The translations under genes were made by a program, and so were the position numbers. Shown in pieces: positions 1-8,682 of a DNA stretch of 61,518 bases; the stretch's first letter is position 1, and each line of letters begins with the position of its first letter. The notes under the pieces are model-generated. The model saw only the letters and a program-made list of their open reading frames with translations, was not told the DNA's origin and did no database searches. The stretch comes from Flavobacteriaceae bacterium (GTDB taxonomy: Bacteria; Bacteroidota; Bacteroidia; Flavobacteriales; Flavobacteriaceae): the NCBI GenBank assembly GCA_026988395.1, contig JALSLI010000054.1:1-61518 (forward strand). Reading direction: 5' to 3'.

Positions 1-24
1 TTTAAACTATAAAATCTCACGATT

Positions 25-1053
25 ATGAAAAACTTCATTCAAATTCTACTAAAAAATAAAAGCTTTTTTGCAATATTAGCATTTGCTTTAGTTTTAAATT
101 CATGTAGTTCTTACCAAACTGCTATGAATGATAACGACGGTATTTACGATACCGATAGTAGTTCAAAAACAAAAAAAACCGTTAAAACACAAGAAGATAC
201 TGCCGTTGCTTCTAACGATAAGCCTAAAACAGTTTCTGCCTCAAAATATGAAAACTATTTTAAAAATAAAGCCGAGAAAATTAAGGTAGAAACAGATGAA
301 ATTTTTACGGATGTAGATTCTTATTCATCGGATACAGATGAGGAATTACTTGAAAAAGATGTAACCGATTTTTCTACAAGCAATCCTGCTTGGGAAGAAA
401 GTGGTGAAACTGTTGTTAATATTTATAACTATCCTACTTACAGACCTTATTACAGTTGGTACAGACCTTACTACAATCCTTATTATAGTGGTTTATACAT
501 AAGCATTAATCCTTGGTGGAATGCCGGTTACGAATATTGCTATGCAGGATACGACTATTACAATCCATTTTACACTCCTTATTATTATGGTGGATATTAC
601 GGAAGTTTTTATCCTAATTATTACACTCCTTATTATTACAATCCTTATCGATTCCATAATTACCGTTATGGAAGAAGAAATACTTCAAGAAATTATACAA
701 ATAACAACAGAAGTGGTGTAAGAAGAAATATTAGACGTTCACAAAATTCAAGTTCTTCAAGAACATCTACACGAAGTACTATTAGAAGAAATACACGTTC
801 TAATAACGTAAGAAGTAGTAATCCAAGAATAAGAAACAATTCTCCTAGAACAAGTACGCCTAGAGTTAGAACATCTACACCAAGAGTTCGAACTAACACA
901 CACAGTGTACCAAGAACCAAAACAAGAGCAACAAAACCAAGAACAAGAACATATAATGCTCCGGTAAGAAGAAGTAGTTCTAATAATTACTCTTCTAGCG
1001 GAAGTCATCGTTCTTCTTCTCATTCTAGCAGAAGTTCTTCAAGAAGAAGATAA
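25..1053 (+). CDS. Tyr-rich, Arg/Ser-rich lipoprotein of unknown function
   Basis: 342 aa. A hydrophobic signal ends in a lipobox (LNSC, Cys27), so the protein is predicted to be a lipoprotein. After an acidic linker comes a block at about residues 135-220 packed with Tyr, Pro, Asn and Gly (repeated PYY and YYNP motifs). The last 120 residues are almost only Arg, Ser, Thr and Asn, with short repeats such as TSTPRVR. No catalytic motif is visible. Similar low-complexity lipoproteins in flavobacteria are often labelled vitellogenin-like without evidence. The basic tail could bind polyanions or the cell surface, but that is inference. The codon pattern reads as real coding DNA; frames on the other strand here are by-products of the low complexity. 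Confidence 0.75.
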   Translation: MKNFIQILLKNKSFFAILAFALVLNSCSSYQTAMNDNDGIYDTDSSSKTKKTVKTQEDTAVASNDKPKTVSASKYENYFKNKAEKIKVETDEIFTDVDSYSSDTDEELLEKDVTDFSTSNPAWEESGETVVNIYNYPTYRPYYSWYRPYYNPYYSGLYISINPWWNAGYEYCYAGYDYYNPFYTPYYYGGYYGSFYPNYYTPYYYNPYRFHNYRYGRRNTSRNYTNNNRSGVRRNIRRSQNSSSSRTSTRSTIRRNTRSNNVRSSNPRIRNNSPRTSTPRVRTSTPRVRTNTHSVPRTKTRATKPRTRTYNAPVRRSSSNNYSSSGSHRSSSHSSRSSSRRR

Positions 1054-1133
1054 CCTTTATAATTAGTTAAATAAATTAGAAAAGATAACAATAGTTATCC
1101 ACATAAATACGCTTTAATTTGAAATTTAAACCC

Positions 1134-2477
1134 ATGAAAAAAATATTTTTAACACTCCTTTTTATTGCAACCGCATTTACCAGCTTCTCCCAATCCATTG
1201 GTTATGATACATTCGGATTACAATTAGCAAACGAAGACATTAACGGTACAGCAAGATTTACCGGAATGAGTGGTGCTTTTGGAGCTTTAGGAGGCAATAT
1301 GTCTGCAGTTGATGTAAATCCGGCAGGATTAACCGTCTTTAAAAACTCGGAAGCTACAATTTCCTTACAAAATATAAACACCGATTTAAATGTAAAATAT
1401 TTCAACAGCTTTGCAAATATGACCAATAATAACCTGAACTTATCACAAGCAGGAGGTGTTCTTATCTTTGAAAACAGTAATAAATTTTGGTCAAAAGCAG
1501 CATTAGGTGTTAATTATTCTTTGGTAAAAGATTTTGACAACTCTTATCTTATTGAGGGTAACAGTGGTTTATCAGAATTTAATGTAGATCCTTTTTTAAA
1601 TTTTGATGGTGATAATACCAATGACGTTTACTATGATAATGTTGATAAACAAGTAATGCTAAATACCACAACCGGAACAAATAGTAAAACCACTTTTACA
1701 CTTGCAATGCAATATGACAAAACAATATCTTACGGTGTTTCAATGATCTTTCATTCGGTAGATTATTTCCAACACATTCAGTTCAAAGAATATAATCATG
1801 ATAATTCAAACAATACCTTAGACGCCATTCTTAACCAAGATTTAGCCGTTACCGGAAATGGTTTTGGATTTAACTTTGGAATTCTAGCAAAACCAAATCC
1901 AAATTTTAGATTAGGTATCGCTTATCAAACACCTATTTGGTACAATTTAAGTGAAGAATTTCACGAAGACACAACCATCTATTTAAGCAATACAAATGAT
2001 GTGTATACCGATAATCCTGAAAACTCAATCTATGATTATAAAATTAAAACAACAGGCAAAGCAACCGGAAGTCTAGCGTATGTTTTTGGTAAACAAGGTT
2101 TATTAAGTTTAGACTATATAAGAAAATCATACAATAACATTTTAATTAAACCGCAAGCCGATTTTAATCCGGAAAACAATACAATAAAACAAGATTTAAG
2201 AGCCACAAATGAGATTCGAATCGGAGGCGAATATCGTTATAAAAACCTGAGTTTAAGAGCCGGTTTCCATACAGAAGAAAATCCAATTAAAACGATAACT
2301 AAAAATACTGAAGGATACTCTTTAGGATTAGGTATCCGATTATCTGAAACAACAAAATTAGATCTTTCGTATGCTAATACAACATCTAAAGATTACTATA
2401 GTTTTTTACAAAAAAATGACACTTCGTTGGATTTTAATCAATCCAAAATTAATGCTACAATAACCATCGGTTTATAA
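1134..2477 (+). CDS. Outer-membrane transporter, OmpP1/FadL/TodX type
   Basis: About 447 aa. A Sec signal peptide (MKKIFLTLLF..., cleavage after SFSQ) is followed by the family hallmark near the N-terminus: a Gly/Ala-rich segment with TGMSGAFGALGGN and VNPAGL, which in FadL proteins forms the plug/hatch start. The rest alternates like a beta-barrel and ends in an aromatic-poor strand (ATITIGL). Members import hydrophobic compounds across the outer membrane; the substrate cannot be read from sequence. The ATG at 1134 is preferred over the in-frame TTG at 1119 because it starts directly at the signal peptide. A strong hairpin terminator follows. Confidence 0.85.
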   Translation: MKKIFLTLLFIATAFTSFSQSIGYDTFGLQLANEDINGTARFTGMSGAFGALGGNMSAVDVNPAGLTVFKNSEATISLQNINTDLNVKYFNSFANMTNNNLNLSQAGGVLIFENSNKFWSKAALGVNYSLVKDFDNSYLIEGNSGLSEFNVDPFLNFDGDNTNDVYYDNVDKQVMLNTTTGTNSKTTFTLAMQYDKTISYGVSMIFHSVDYFQHIQFKEYNHDNSNNTLDAILNQDLAVTGNGFGFNFGILAKPNPNFRLGIAYQTPIWYNLSEEFHEDTTIYLSNTNDVYTDNPENSIYDYKIKTTGKATGSLAYVFGKQGLLSLDYIRKSYNNILIKPQADFNPENNTIKQDLRATNEIRIGGEYRYKNLSLRAGFHTEENPIKTITKNTEGYSLGLGIRLSETTKLDLSYANTTSKDYYSFLQKNDTSLDFNQSKINATITIGL

Positions 2478-2498
2478 ACCTTAACGAACAAAAAAATC

Positions 2499-2532
2499 AA
2501 AGCACTTTCAAATTCATTTTTGAAGGTGCTTT
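2499..2532 (+). terminator. Intrinsic terminator after the FadL-type gene
   Basis: A 14-bp inverted repeat (2499-2512 with 2519-2532, one G-U pair) with a 6-nt loop. It runs into a T-rich tract just after the porin stop codon. Confidence 0.85.
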
Positions 2533-2594
2533 TTGTATTTATTTTTTTTGTATATTTAGCTCATAAATAAATCATTAACCAAACGATAACTTAA

Positions 2595-3383
2595 ATGAAA
2601 AAAATTTTAGCATTTATTTCTATTTTGTTATTCCTCATTTTATTGTGGTACACCAAAGGTATCTACAATGATTGTTGCAATAATAACAAAGTAGTTGAAG
2701 AAGAAAAAGTAGAAGAAATTATGGTTGAAGAAATTCAACGAAGTCCTTTAACATTTGAATCAAATTCTAATGTAGCCACAACAAATACAGGTTGGGAAGA
2801 ATTGCGAGACAAAATTTTATCCGAAAAATCCGATGGGGAAATTTTACAAATTATGGCTCCTTACCTAAAAGATGAAACCGAAAAAATTGGTATTGAAAGA
2901 GCCAAAAGTGCATACATTAAACTCGAGGCTGATTTAGATACTGCAAAAATAGAGTATGAAGCTTATTTACTGGAAATACCGGAAAATTCCAAACCTTTTG
3001 GTGGAGCAAAATTTAATTGGCTTACGCGAAATGATAATATTGAAGAATTAGATGATAAAGCATTAATCTATTTCCCGAATAACTCTACCAAGAAAATAGA
3101 AAATACAAATATTACTAACTATTTAAAAAAGATAGTAAACCAAGTAAACGGAACGGAGAAAAAAATATATTTATCCGGACATACAGATAATGTTGGTGAT
3201 TCTTTTAAAAACAAAGCTCTTTCCTTAAAAAGAGCAAATTCGGTTAAAGAAGAATTCATTTTATTAGGATTAGATAAAGATCAAATTGTGGTAGTTGGTT
3301 TTGGTGAAGAACAACCTATTGCAGATAACAATACCGCGGAAGGAAGACAGAAAAACCGACGTGTAGAATTACAAATTAAATAA
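2595..3383 (+). CDS. OmpA-family peptidoglycan-binding protein
   Basis: 262 aa. One N-terminal hydrophobic segment (residues about 4-22) serves as membrane anchor or signal. A Glu-rich linker and a helical region follow, then a C-terminal OmpA-like domain (about 150-262) with the typical HTDNVGD, LSLKRANSVKEE and GRQKNRRVEL motifs that bind diaminopimelate in peptidoglycan. There is no N-terminal beta-barrel of the E. coli OmpA kind, so it is more likely an envelope tether. The next gene starts 27 bp downstream on the same strand, suggesting co-transcription. Confidence 0.85.
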   Translation: MKKILAFISILLFLILLWYTKGIYNDCCNNNKVVEEEKVEEIMVEEIQRSPLTFESNSNVATTNTGWEELRDKILSEKSDGEILQIMAPYLKDETEKIGIERAKSAYIKLEADLDTAKIEYEAYLLEIPENSKPFGGAKFNWLTRNDNIEELDDKALIYFPNNSTKKIENTNITNYLKKIVNQVNGTEKKIYLSGHTDNVGDSFKNKALSLKRANSVKEEFILLGLDKDQIVVVGFGEEQPIADNNTAEGRQKNRRVELQIK

Positions 3384-3410
3384 AAATCAAACCTTAAAAA
3401 TTAAATAAAT

Positions 3411-3974
3411 ATGTTAACAATACTATTACAATGTGACGGATTTTGGGCGTGGCCATGGCCGTTAATTCTAGCCTTTTTATTAGGAGCACTTTTAGGATGG
3501 CTTCTAAAAGGAATGTTTGGAAATGAAGAAGAAAACACTGAGCAAATTGATTACAAAAGTAAATATTTTGCAACCAAGAAAGAATTGGATAACTGTAATG
3601 CCAATGCCAAAGCTTTGGGAGAAAAATCTTTTGAAACACTTGCTATAACACCTGAAAAGAAGAAAAACAAAACCAAAAAAGAAGTAAAAACTCCGGAAGT
3701 TATTATAGCTGAACCACCATCTAAAAAAGATGATTTAACCAAAGTAGAAGGAATTGGTCCAAAAATTCAAGGATTATTAAACGATGCAGGAATCTATACT
3801 TTTAAACAATTATCAAACACTGCATTAGAAAAATTAAAACAAATATTAGAAGATGCAGGCCCACAGTTTAGAATGCACAAACCACTAACTTGGGCACAAC
3901 AAGCAAAATTAGCAGCCGAAGGAAAATGGGAAGAATTAAAAAAATGGCAAAATGAATTAAAAGGAGGCCTATAA
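3411..3974 (+). CDS. Small membrane protein with C-terminal helix-hairpin-helix domain
   Basis: 187 aa. One transmembrane helix at about residues 14-34 is followed by a charged linker and a C-terminal domain of about 80 residues. The domain opens with a helix-hairpin-helix signature (KVEGIGPKIQGLLNDAGI) and ends with a Trp-containing WAQQAKLAAEGKW motif. The same domain, motif for motif, forms the C-terminal extension of ribosomal protein L21 at 31525-32175. HhH folds usually bind nucleic acid backbone or mediate protein contacts; the function here is unknown. It probably shares a transcript with the OmpA gene 27 bp upstream, and a terminator follows. Confidence 0.75.
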   Translation: MLTILLQCDGFWAWPWPLILAFLLGALLGWLLKGMFGNEEENTEQIDYKSKYFATKKELDNCNANAKALGEKSFETLAITPEKKKNKTKKEVKTPEVIIAEPPSKKDDLTKVEGIGPKIQGLLNDAGIYTFKQLSNTALEKLKQILEDAGPQFRMHKPLTWAQQAKLAAEGKWEELKKWQNELKGGL

Positions 3975-4006
3975 TACGTTTTTCCCTCAAAATATTTCTT
4001 TATTTT

Positions 4007-4031
4007 AAACCTGCAACAAGTTTGCAGGTTT
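4007..4031 (+). terminator. Terminator after the OmpA/HhH gene pair
   Basis: Perfect 10-bp stem (4007-4016 and 4022-4031), 5-nt loop, then a run of T. It lies between convergent genes and the flanking A and T runs may let it act in both directions. Confidence 0.85.
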
Positions 4032-4034
4032 TTT

Positions 4035-4853
4035 TTAGTTAAAAAACATAAATATGACAAACCATATTATGGGCAGACTTTCTATAAAAAAAGAAGTGTA
4101 ATATTTATTTCGATTTTCACCTGAAAACAAAATCATCGCAACGGATATTATTGTTATTAAAAAAGCACCATTTAATTGATGTGGTTTTTTAAAAAATTCT
4201 AAAATTAAAGAAAAGAACATTGCAAGAATAGCTAATTGCTTTGATTTTACGACACCATATCGTTGTGGTAACGTATTCATTGAAATGGCATCATAATTCA
4301 AATCCCTAATATCAAAAGGTATTGTAATAGCAAAAATAAATAAAAATCGATGTAAAAAAGTAAGCCAATCTTCGGGGCTAATTTGAATGTAATTTTGTTT
4401 TAAAGGAAATAAAACCGTAATTCCTGCCCAGGAAATGGCAATTAAAAATAATTTAAGACCGGATTTTTCACGTAATGAAAAGTTTTTTATTGGAAACGTA
4501 TATAATAACGTAAACATCATAAAGGGAAACATTACCAATAAAGCCTTAAAATGGATTTTAAACACAAAATACACTAAAAAGAAAGTGGCAATAAAAGTGA
4601 TGCCATATAAAAAAATTTTATTCTCTTTAAACCATAAATTAAACCAACTTTTTATATCGCCCACTCGTAAAAACCGAATGACATTATACGAAAAAATAGT
4701 AGCAAAAAAAACAAATAAAGGAGCTGTATTATCAGATATTCCAACCTCAAATAAAGTAAGTTTTGTTAAGCAAAACACAGCAATAGCAACATGAATATTA
4801 CCAAATATATAAAGGTCTAAAAGTTGTTTTAATATGGATTTATTTTTATACAT
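4035..4853 (-). CDS. UbiA-like polytopic membrane protein
   Basis: 272 aa with seven to nine predicted transmembrane helices. A segment near the middle, FDIRDLNYD followed by NTLPQRYG, resembles the second Asp-rich motif of UbiA prenyltransferases. The first Asp-rich motif (NxxxDxxxD) is not clearly present (SYNVIRFLRVGD instead), so the enzyme activity is uncertain. It is the last gene of a minus-strand run: methyltransferase, bshC, this gene, with one base between the bshC stop and this start. Confidence 0.7.
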   Translation of the reverse strand: MYKNKSILKQLLDLYIFGNIHVAIAVFCLTKLTLFEVGISDNTAPLFVFFATIFSYNVIRFLRVGDIKSWFNLWFKENKIFLYGITFIATFFLVYFVFKIHFKALLVMFPFMMFTLLYTFPIKNFSLREKSGLKLFLIAISWAGITVLFPLKQNYIQISPEDWLTFLHRFLFIFAITIPFDIRDLNYDAISMNTLPQRYGVVKSKQLAILAMFFSLILEFFKKPHQLNGAFLITIISVAMILFSGENRNKYYTSFFIESLPIIWFVIFMFFN

Positions 4854-4854
4854 T

Positions 4855-6444
4855 TTATTTTACTATAATCGTAAAATTCGTATCCAAAGGTTTCAAATTT
4901 TCTTTTAAAATTTGAAATAATTCTGCATCATACAATAAATAATATTCTGCAAAATTTACTTGTCTTTCCTGCAAACTATGATTTGGAAACAATTTATTTT
5001 GAATTATTATTATACGTGCAATAATATCTTTTAATTTTCGTTTTTCTGCTCGTAACAACCGTTTTTCTAAATTTTCCAAACCTTTTAATTGTTTTTTTTC
5101 TTGTGCTTTTACAGCTCCAATAAAAGAAACATCCGTTTGTGAAGCTATTTCTCGTAAATGTGAAAATTGTTCTTTTAAAAATACCTTTTGTTTTGAAAAA
5201 TCTAAATTTAAATTGCTAATTTCTTTTACTTTTTTATTTAGCAATTGCTGTTGTTTTAAAAATAAATCAGGGATGGTTAATCCTAATTTTTGCAATTTTA
5301 TAAATTCTTTTTCCGTTATTAATAAAACCGAATTCCGTAACATTAAAATAGGAAATACTATTTTATTTTGCGAAAAATAATCCTTTAATTCTAGCCAATA
5401 TGCCAACTCTCCTCCTCCACCGATATACGCCAAATTTGGTAAAATCACTTCTTGATATAACGGACGCATAATCACATTTGGCGAAAATCGTTCCGGAAAA
5501 GAATCTACTTCTTTTAGTATTTCATCTTGCGTAAAAGTGATTTCTGTGTTAAGAACAGCATACATTCCGTTTTGCAAAACGATACGTTCTCGTAAATTGT
5601 CTTTTAAATAAAATAAATTTATTTCCCTTGGATTTACTTGTATTTTATAATTTTTAGAAAGTGCTCCCTTTGTTTTACTTATCGTTTTAAAAGCTGTTTG
5701 TTCAAGTAGTTCTTCTTTTATATACGGAATAAATTCTCGTTTTAAAGTAACCTCATCAGCATCTAAAATTACCAAACCATAGTCTTTAAACAATTCATTT
5801 GCTAAATAACGAGTTGCATCGGCAAGATTGCTGTATTCTAAATAGGATTTTTTAAATAAATCCGCTAAATATTTGGCATTTTTTCCTTTTCCTAATTGTT
5901 TTTTAAATTCGGTATAAACATCCTCTAAACCCTCAGTATCTAAACGTCCAACAGCTCCTTTTACTTTTTTTTGCCATTGCAATTTATGATTTTTAAAATT
6001 GAAATAATTAATTTCATCAAAATCATGATCTTCGGTTGCCATCCAATAAATTGGTACAAAATTCTGATTCGGATATTTTTCTTTTAGCTGCTCTGTTAAA
6101 TTAATTGCCGAAAATATTTTGTACAAAAAATACAATGGACCGGTAAATAAATTTAACTGATGACCGGTAGTTATGGTAAACGTTTCCGAATGTTGTAACA
6201 GATTTATATTGCGTGCAGTAGCATTAGATATATCGATATTTTTATACTGTTTTTGTAAAACATCGACCAATACTTTGCGTTTTTTTTTCGAGAAATTTTC
6301 TTTTAATTCGATTTGTTTTCTAAAATTTTCCAAATTAGAATATAGATGATAAAAAGGTTTTATTTTTTTATCCTCAGACAAATAATCTAAAACTGTTTTG
6401 GAAAAATATCCTGTTTGCTGATATGGAATTTTTAGAACTTTCAT
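4855..6444 (-). CDS. bshC: BshC, cysteine-adding enzyme of bacillithiol synthesis
   Basis: 529 aa, the usual BshC length. It is thought to add cysteine to glucosaminyl-malate, the last step of bacillithiol synthesis in the cytoplasm. Recognised from TGHQLNLFTGP and YWMATEDHDFDEI, which belong to the nucleotide-binding-like core, and a C-terminal coiled-coil region at about residues 385-470. The start codon follows the stop codon of the upstream methyltransferase gene without a gap, and the downstream UbiA-like gene is one base away, so the three are probably translated from one mRNA. BshA and BshB are not in this window. Confidence 0.93.
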   Translation of the reverse strand: MKVLKIPYQQTGYFSKTVLDYLSEDKKIKPFYHLYSNLENFRKQIELKENFSKKKRKVLVDVLQKQYKNIDISNATARNINLLQHSETFTITTGHQLNLFTGPLYFLYKIFSAINLTEQLKEKYPNQNFVPIYWMATEDHDFDEINYFNFKNHKLQWQKKVKGAVGRLDTEGLEDVYTEFKKQLGKGKNAKYLADLFKKSYLEYSNLADATRYLANELFKDYGLVILDADEVTLKREFIPYIKEELLEQTAFKTISKTKGALSKNYKIQVNPREINLFYLKDNLRERIVLQNGMYAVLNTEITFTQDEILKEVDSFPERFSPNVIMRPLYQEVILPNLAYIGGGGELAYWLELKDYFSQNKIVFPILMLRNSVLLITEKEFIKLQKLGLTIPDLFLKQQQLLNKKVKEISNLNLDFSKQKVFLKEQFSHLREIASQTDVSFIGAVKAQEKKQLKGLENLEKRLLRAEKRKLKDIIARIIIIQNKLFPNHSLQERQVNFAEYYLLYDAELFQILKENLKPLDTNFTIIVK

Positions 6445-7155
6445 TTAGTAACTTTGTTCTCGTCTAAATAAGGTATATACGTACTTTCTGATTTCACCAC
6501 TTGGCATGGTATAATCGTAATTAAATTCTTTAATTAATTTATAATCTCTTCCTAATTTTTCTTGCAGCATTTTTACATCATATCTTTTAACCGGTAAACC
6601 CGAACACATGGTTGCTCCTTGTAAATTGAATTCCGATAAAATTACAAAACCTCCTTTTTTTACTTTTTGATGCAGTAATTTAAAATATGCTTCTTGATCT
6701 TTTTCTTCAATAAAAAAGTGTAAAACTGCTCTATCGTTCCATAAATCTACCTTTGGCATTTCTTTTAAAGCTGTTGGATTTACCAAATCATCTACAATAA
6801 ATTGTACTTTATTTTGCTCTTTTCCGATGCGATTTTTTATGTTATTTAAGGCACAACTGATTATATCATTTGCTATTAAATTAGTGTATCCTTCTTGTAA
6901 AAGCGAATCGATTAATGTGGTTGCTCCGGCACCGGAATTAAAAATAACGGCATTTTTAGAAACATTTGATTCTTTAATTAAATCTAAACTAGGTTTGGAT
7001 ATTTCTTCGTACCAACCAAGTGTTTTATAATCTACATCGGTATATTTTCCGCACCAATATTCGCCTAAATTCTCATTAGGATCTACGGTTGTTCTACAAC
7101 CTTTATCAGTTATACTACAAGAGGTTTGTTCTTCTTTATTTGTATTGCAAGACAT
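6445..7155 (-). CDS. Class I SAM-dependent methyltransferase next to bshC
   Basis: 236 aa. Rossmann-type SAM fold: glycine-rich motif I variant (IFNSGAGATTLIDSLL), acidic post-motif (LIANDI), and the WNDRAVLHFF motif seen in a Bacteroidota methyltransferase group. The N-terminus is rich in Cys (three in the first 20 residues) and another lies in MCSGLP. It abuts bshC with no spacing, so a thiol-related substrate is plausible. Some bacteria make N-methyl-bacillithiol with a dedicated methyltransferase, and this could be such an enzyme; that is inference from position. Confidence 0.8.
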   Translation of the reverse strand: MSCNTNKEEQTSCSITDKGCRTTVDPNENLGEYWCGKYTDVDYKTLGWYEEISKPSLDLIKESNVSKNAVIFNSGAGATTLIDSLLQEGYTNLIANDIISCALNNIKNRIGKEQNKVQFIVDDLVNPTALKEMPKVDLWNDRAVLHFFIEEKDQEAYFKLLHQKVKKGGFVILSEFNLQGATMCSGLPVKRYDVKMLQEKLGRDYKLIKEFNYDYTMPSGEIRKYVYTLFRREQSY

Positions 7156-7169
7156 ATTTTTTTAGTATT

Positions 7170-7218
7170 CAGTGTGCAGTTTTCAGTGTGCAGTTTTCAG
7201 TGTTCAATTTTCAGTTTT
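7170..7218. repeat. Intergenic 14-bp tandem repeat
   Basis: Unit CAGTGTGCAGTTTT occurs at 7170 and 7184 exactly, at 7198 with two changes, and half a copy at 7212. It lies between rimO and the methyltransferase gene, both on the minus strand. No coding potential is seen. Confidence 0.85.
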
Positions 7219-7262
7219 CTTTAATCAATTTTCATTATTCACTTATAATTCACAACTTATAA

Positions 7263-8576
7263 CTATTCAACCGGTTTTCCATAAAGATCAAAATCGGTAG
7301 CTTCGGTAATTTTTATATTTACAAATTTTCCTATCGGAACATAATATTTTGTTGCATCTACAATTACTTCGTTATCTACATCAGGACTATCAAATTCGGT
7401 TCTACCTATAAAATCATTTCCTTCTTTTCGGTCGAAAATACATTTAAAAACTTTCCCTATTTTTTCTTGATTGAGTTCAAAAGAAATTTGTGCTTGTATT
7501 TCCATAATTTCGGCAACACGTTTTTCTTTTACAGCTTCCAACACGTTATCTTCTAAATTATAAGCATGTGTATCTTCTTCGTGCGAATACGTAAAACAGC
7601 CCAAACGGTCAAATCTAGAATCGATAATAAATTGTTTTAATTCTTCAAATTGAGCTTCGGTTTCATTAGGATAACCAACAATCATTGTGGTTCTAATTGC
7701 CATTTCCGGAAGGTATTTTCTAAAATCTGCTATTAATTTTTTTGTCTTATCGGAAGTTGTTCCTCTTCGCATTGATTTTAACAACTCCGTATTAATATGT
7801 TGCAACGGAATATCGAGATATTTACATATTTTAGGTTCGTTTTTCATCACTTCAAGCACATCCATCGGAAAGCCAGTTGGAAAAGCATAATGCAAGCGAA
7901 TCCACTCGATACCTTCTACTTTCACCAATTCTTTAAGCAAATCAGCTAAGGCTCTTTTTTTGTAAATATCTAATCCGTAATAGGTTAAATCTTGTGCGAT
8001 TAAGATTAATTCTTTTATCCCTTTTTGGGCTAATTTTTCCGCTTCGGTAACCAAATTTTCAATTGGTGTAGATTTATGACCACCACGCATAAGCGGAATA
8101 GCACAAAAAGAACAAGGACGATCACAGCCTTCGGCAATTTTAAGATATGCGTAGTGTTTTGGTGTTGTTGTAAGACGTTCGCCTATTAATTCGTGTTTGT
8201 AATCGGCTTCTAAAACTTTTAACAAATTTGGTAAATCACTTGTTCCGAAATATTGATCTACATTGGTAATTTCTTTTTCTAAATCCGGTTTATATCTTTC
8301 CGATAAGCAACCGGTGACGAAAACTTTATCAATTAAACCGTCTTCCTTTTTTTGAGCGTAATGCAAAATTGTATTTACGGATTCTTCTTTTGCTTTACCT
8401 ATAAATCCGCAAGTATTAATAACAACAATGTTTCCGTCATCATTTTCATCTTCATGCACCACATTTTTGTTATTTGCCTTTAATTGTCCCATTAACACCT
8501 CACTATCATAAAGATTTTTAGAACATCCTAAAGTAACTACGTTAATTTTGTTTTGTTTATTTGTTTTTGTACGCAT
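7263..8576 (-). CDS. rimO: RimO, ribosomal protein S12 methylthiotransferase
   Basis: 437 aa. A radical-SAM enzyme that methylthiolates an Asp of ribosomal protein S12. The N-terminal UPF0004 domain carries the cluster-binding cysteines (Cys18 in TLGCSKN, one in NTCGF, one in VTGCLSERY). The radical-SAM core has CDRPCSFCAIP, and a C-terminal TRAM domain follows. The motif GCSKNLYDSE distinguishes RimO from MiaB (GCQMN). A TACTTTTG -7 element lies at 8625-8632 upstream. Confidence 0.95.
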   Translation of the reverse strand: MRTKTNKQNKINVVTLGCSKNLYDSEVLMGQLKANNKNVVHEDENDDGNIVVINTCGFIGKAKEESVNTILHYAQKKEDGLIDKVFVTGCLSERYKPDLEKEITNVDQYFGTSDLPNLLKVLEADYKHELIGERLTTTPKHYAYLKIAEGCDRPCSFCAIPLMRGGHKSTPIENLVTEAEKLAQKGIKELILIAQDLTYYGLDIYKKRALADLLKELVKVEGIEWIRLHYAFPTGFPMDVLEVMKNEPKICKYLDIPLQHINTELLKSMRRGTTSDKTKKLIADFRKYLPEMAIRTTMIVGYPNETEAQFEELKQFIIDSRFDRLGCFTYSHEEDTHAYNLEDNVLEAVKEKRVAEIMEIQAQISFELNQEKIGKVFKCIFDRKEGNDFIGRTEFDSPDVDNEVIVDATKYYVPIGKFVNIKITEATDFDLYGKPVE

Positions 8577-8624
8577 ATTTTAAAAAAAGTTATAAGGTTT
8601 ACTTTAAATACCTTAAATTTACTG

Positions 8625-8632
8625 CAAAAGTA
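8625..8632 (-). promoter_or_regulatory. Candidate -7 element for rimO
   Basis: TACTTTTG on the minus strand matches the Bacteroidota -7 consensus TAnnTTTG, about 50 bp before the rimO start. Confidence 0.55.
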
Positions 8633-8682
8633 ACTAAACCTTTTTAAATAAAAGAAGTCTAAGTTTAATATAAAACCTATCT

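Noticed and set aside
1119-1133. TTG start extending the FadL-type protein
   Set aside because: The ATG at 1134 begins the signal peptide directly.
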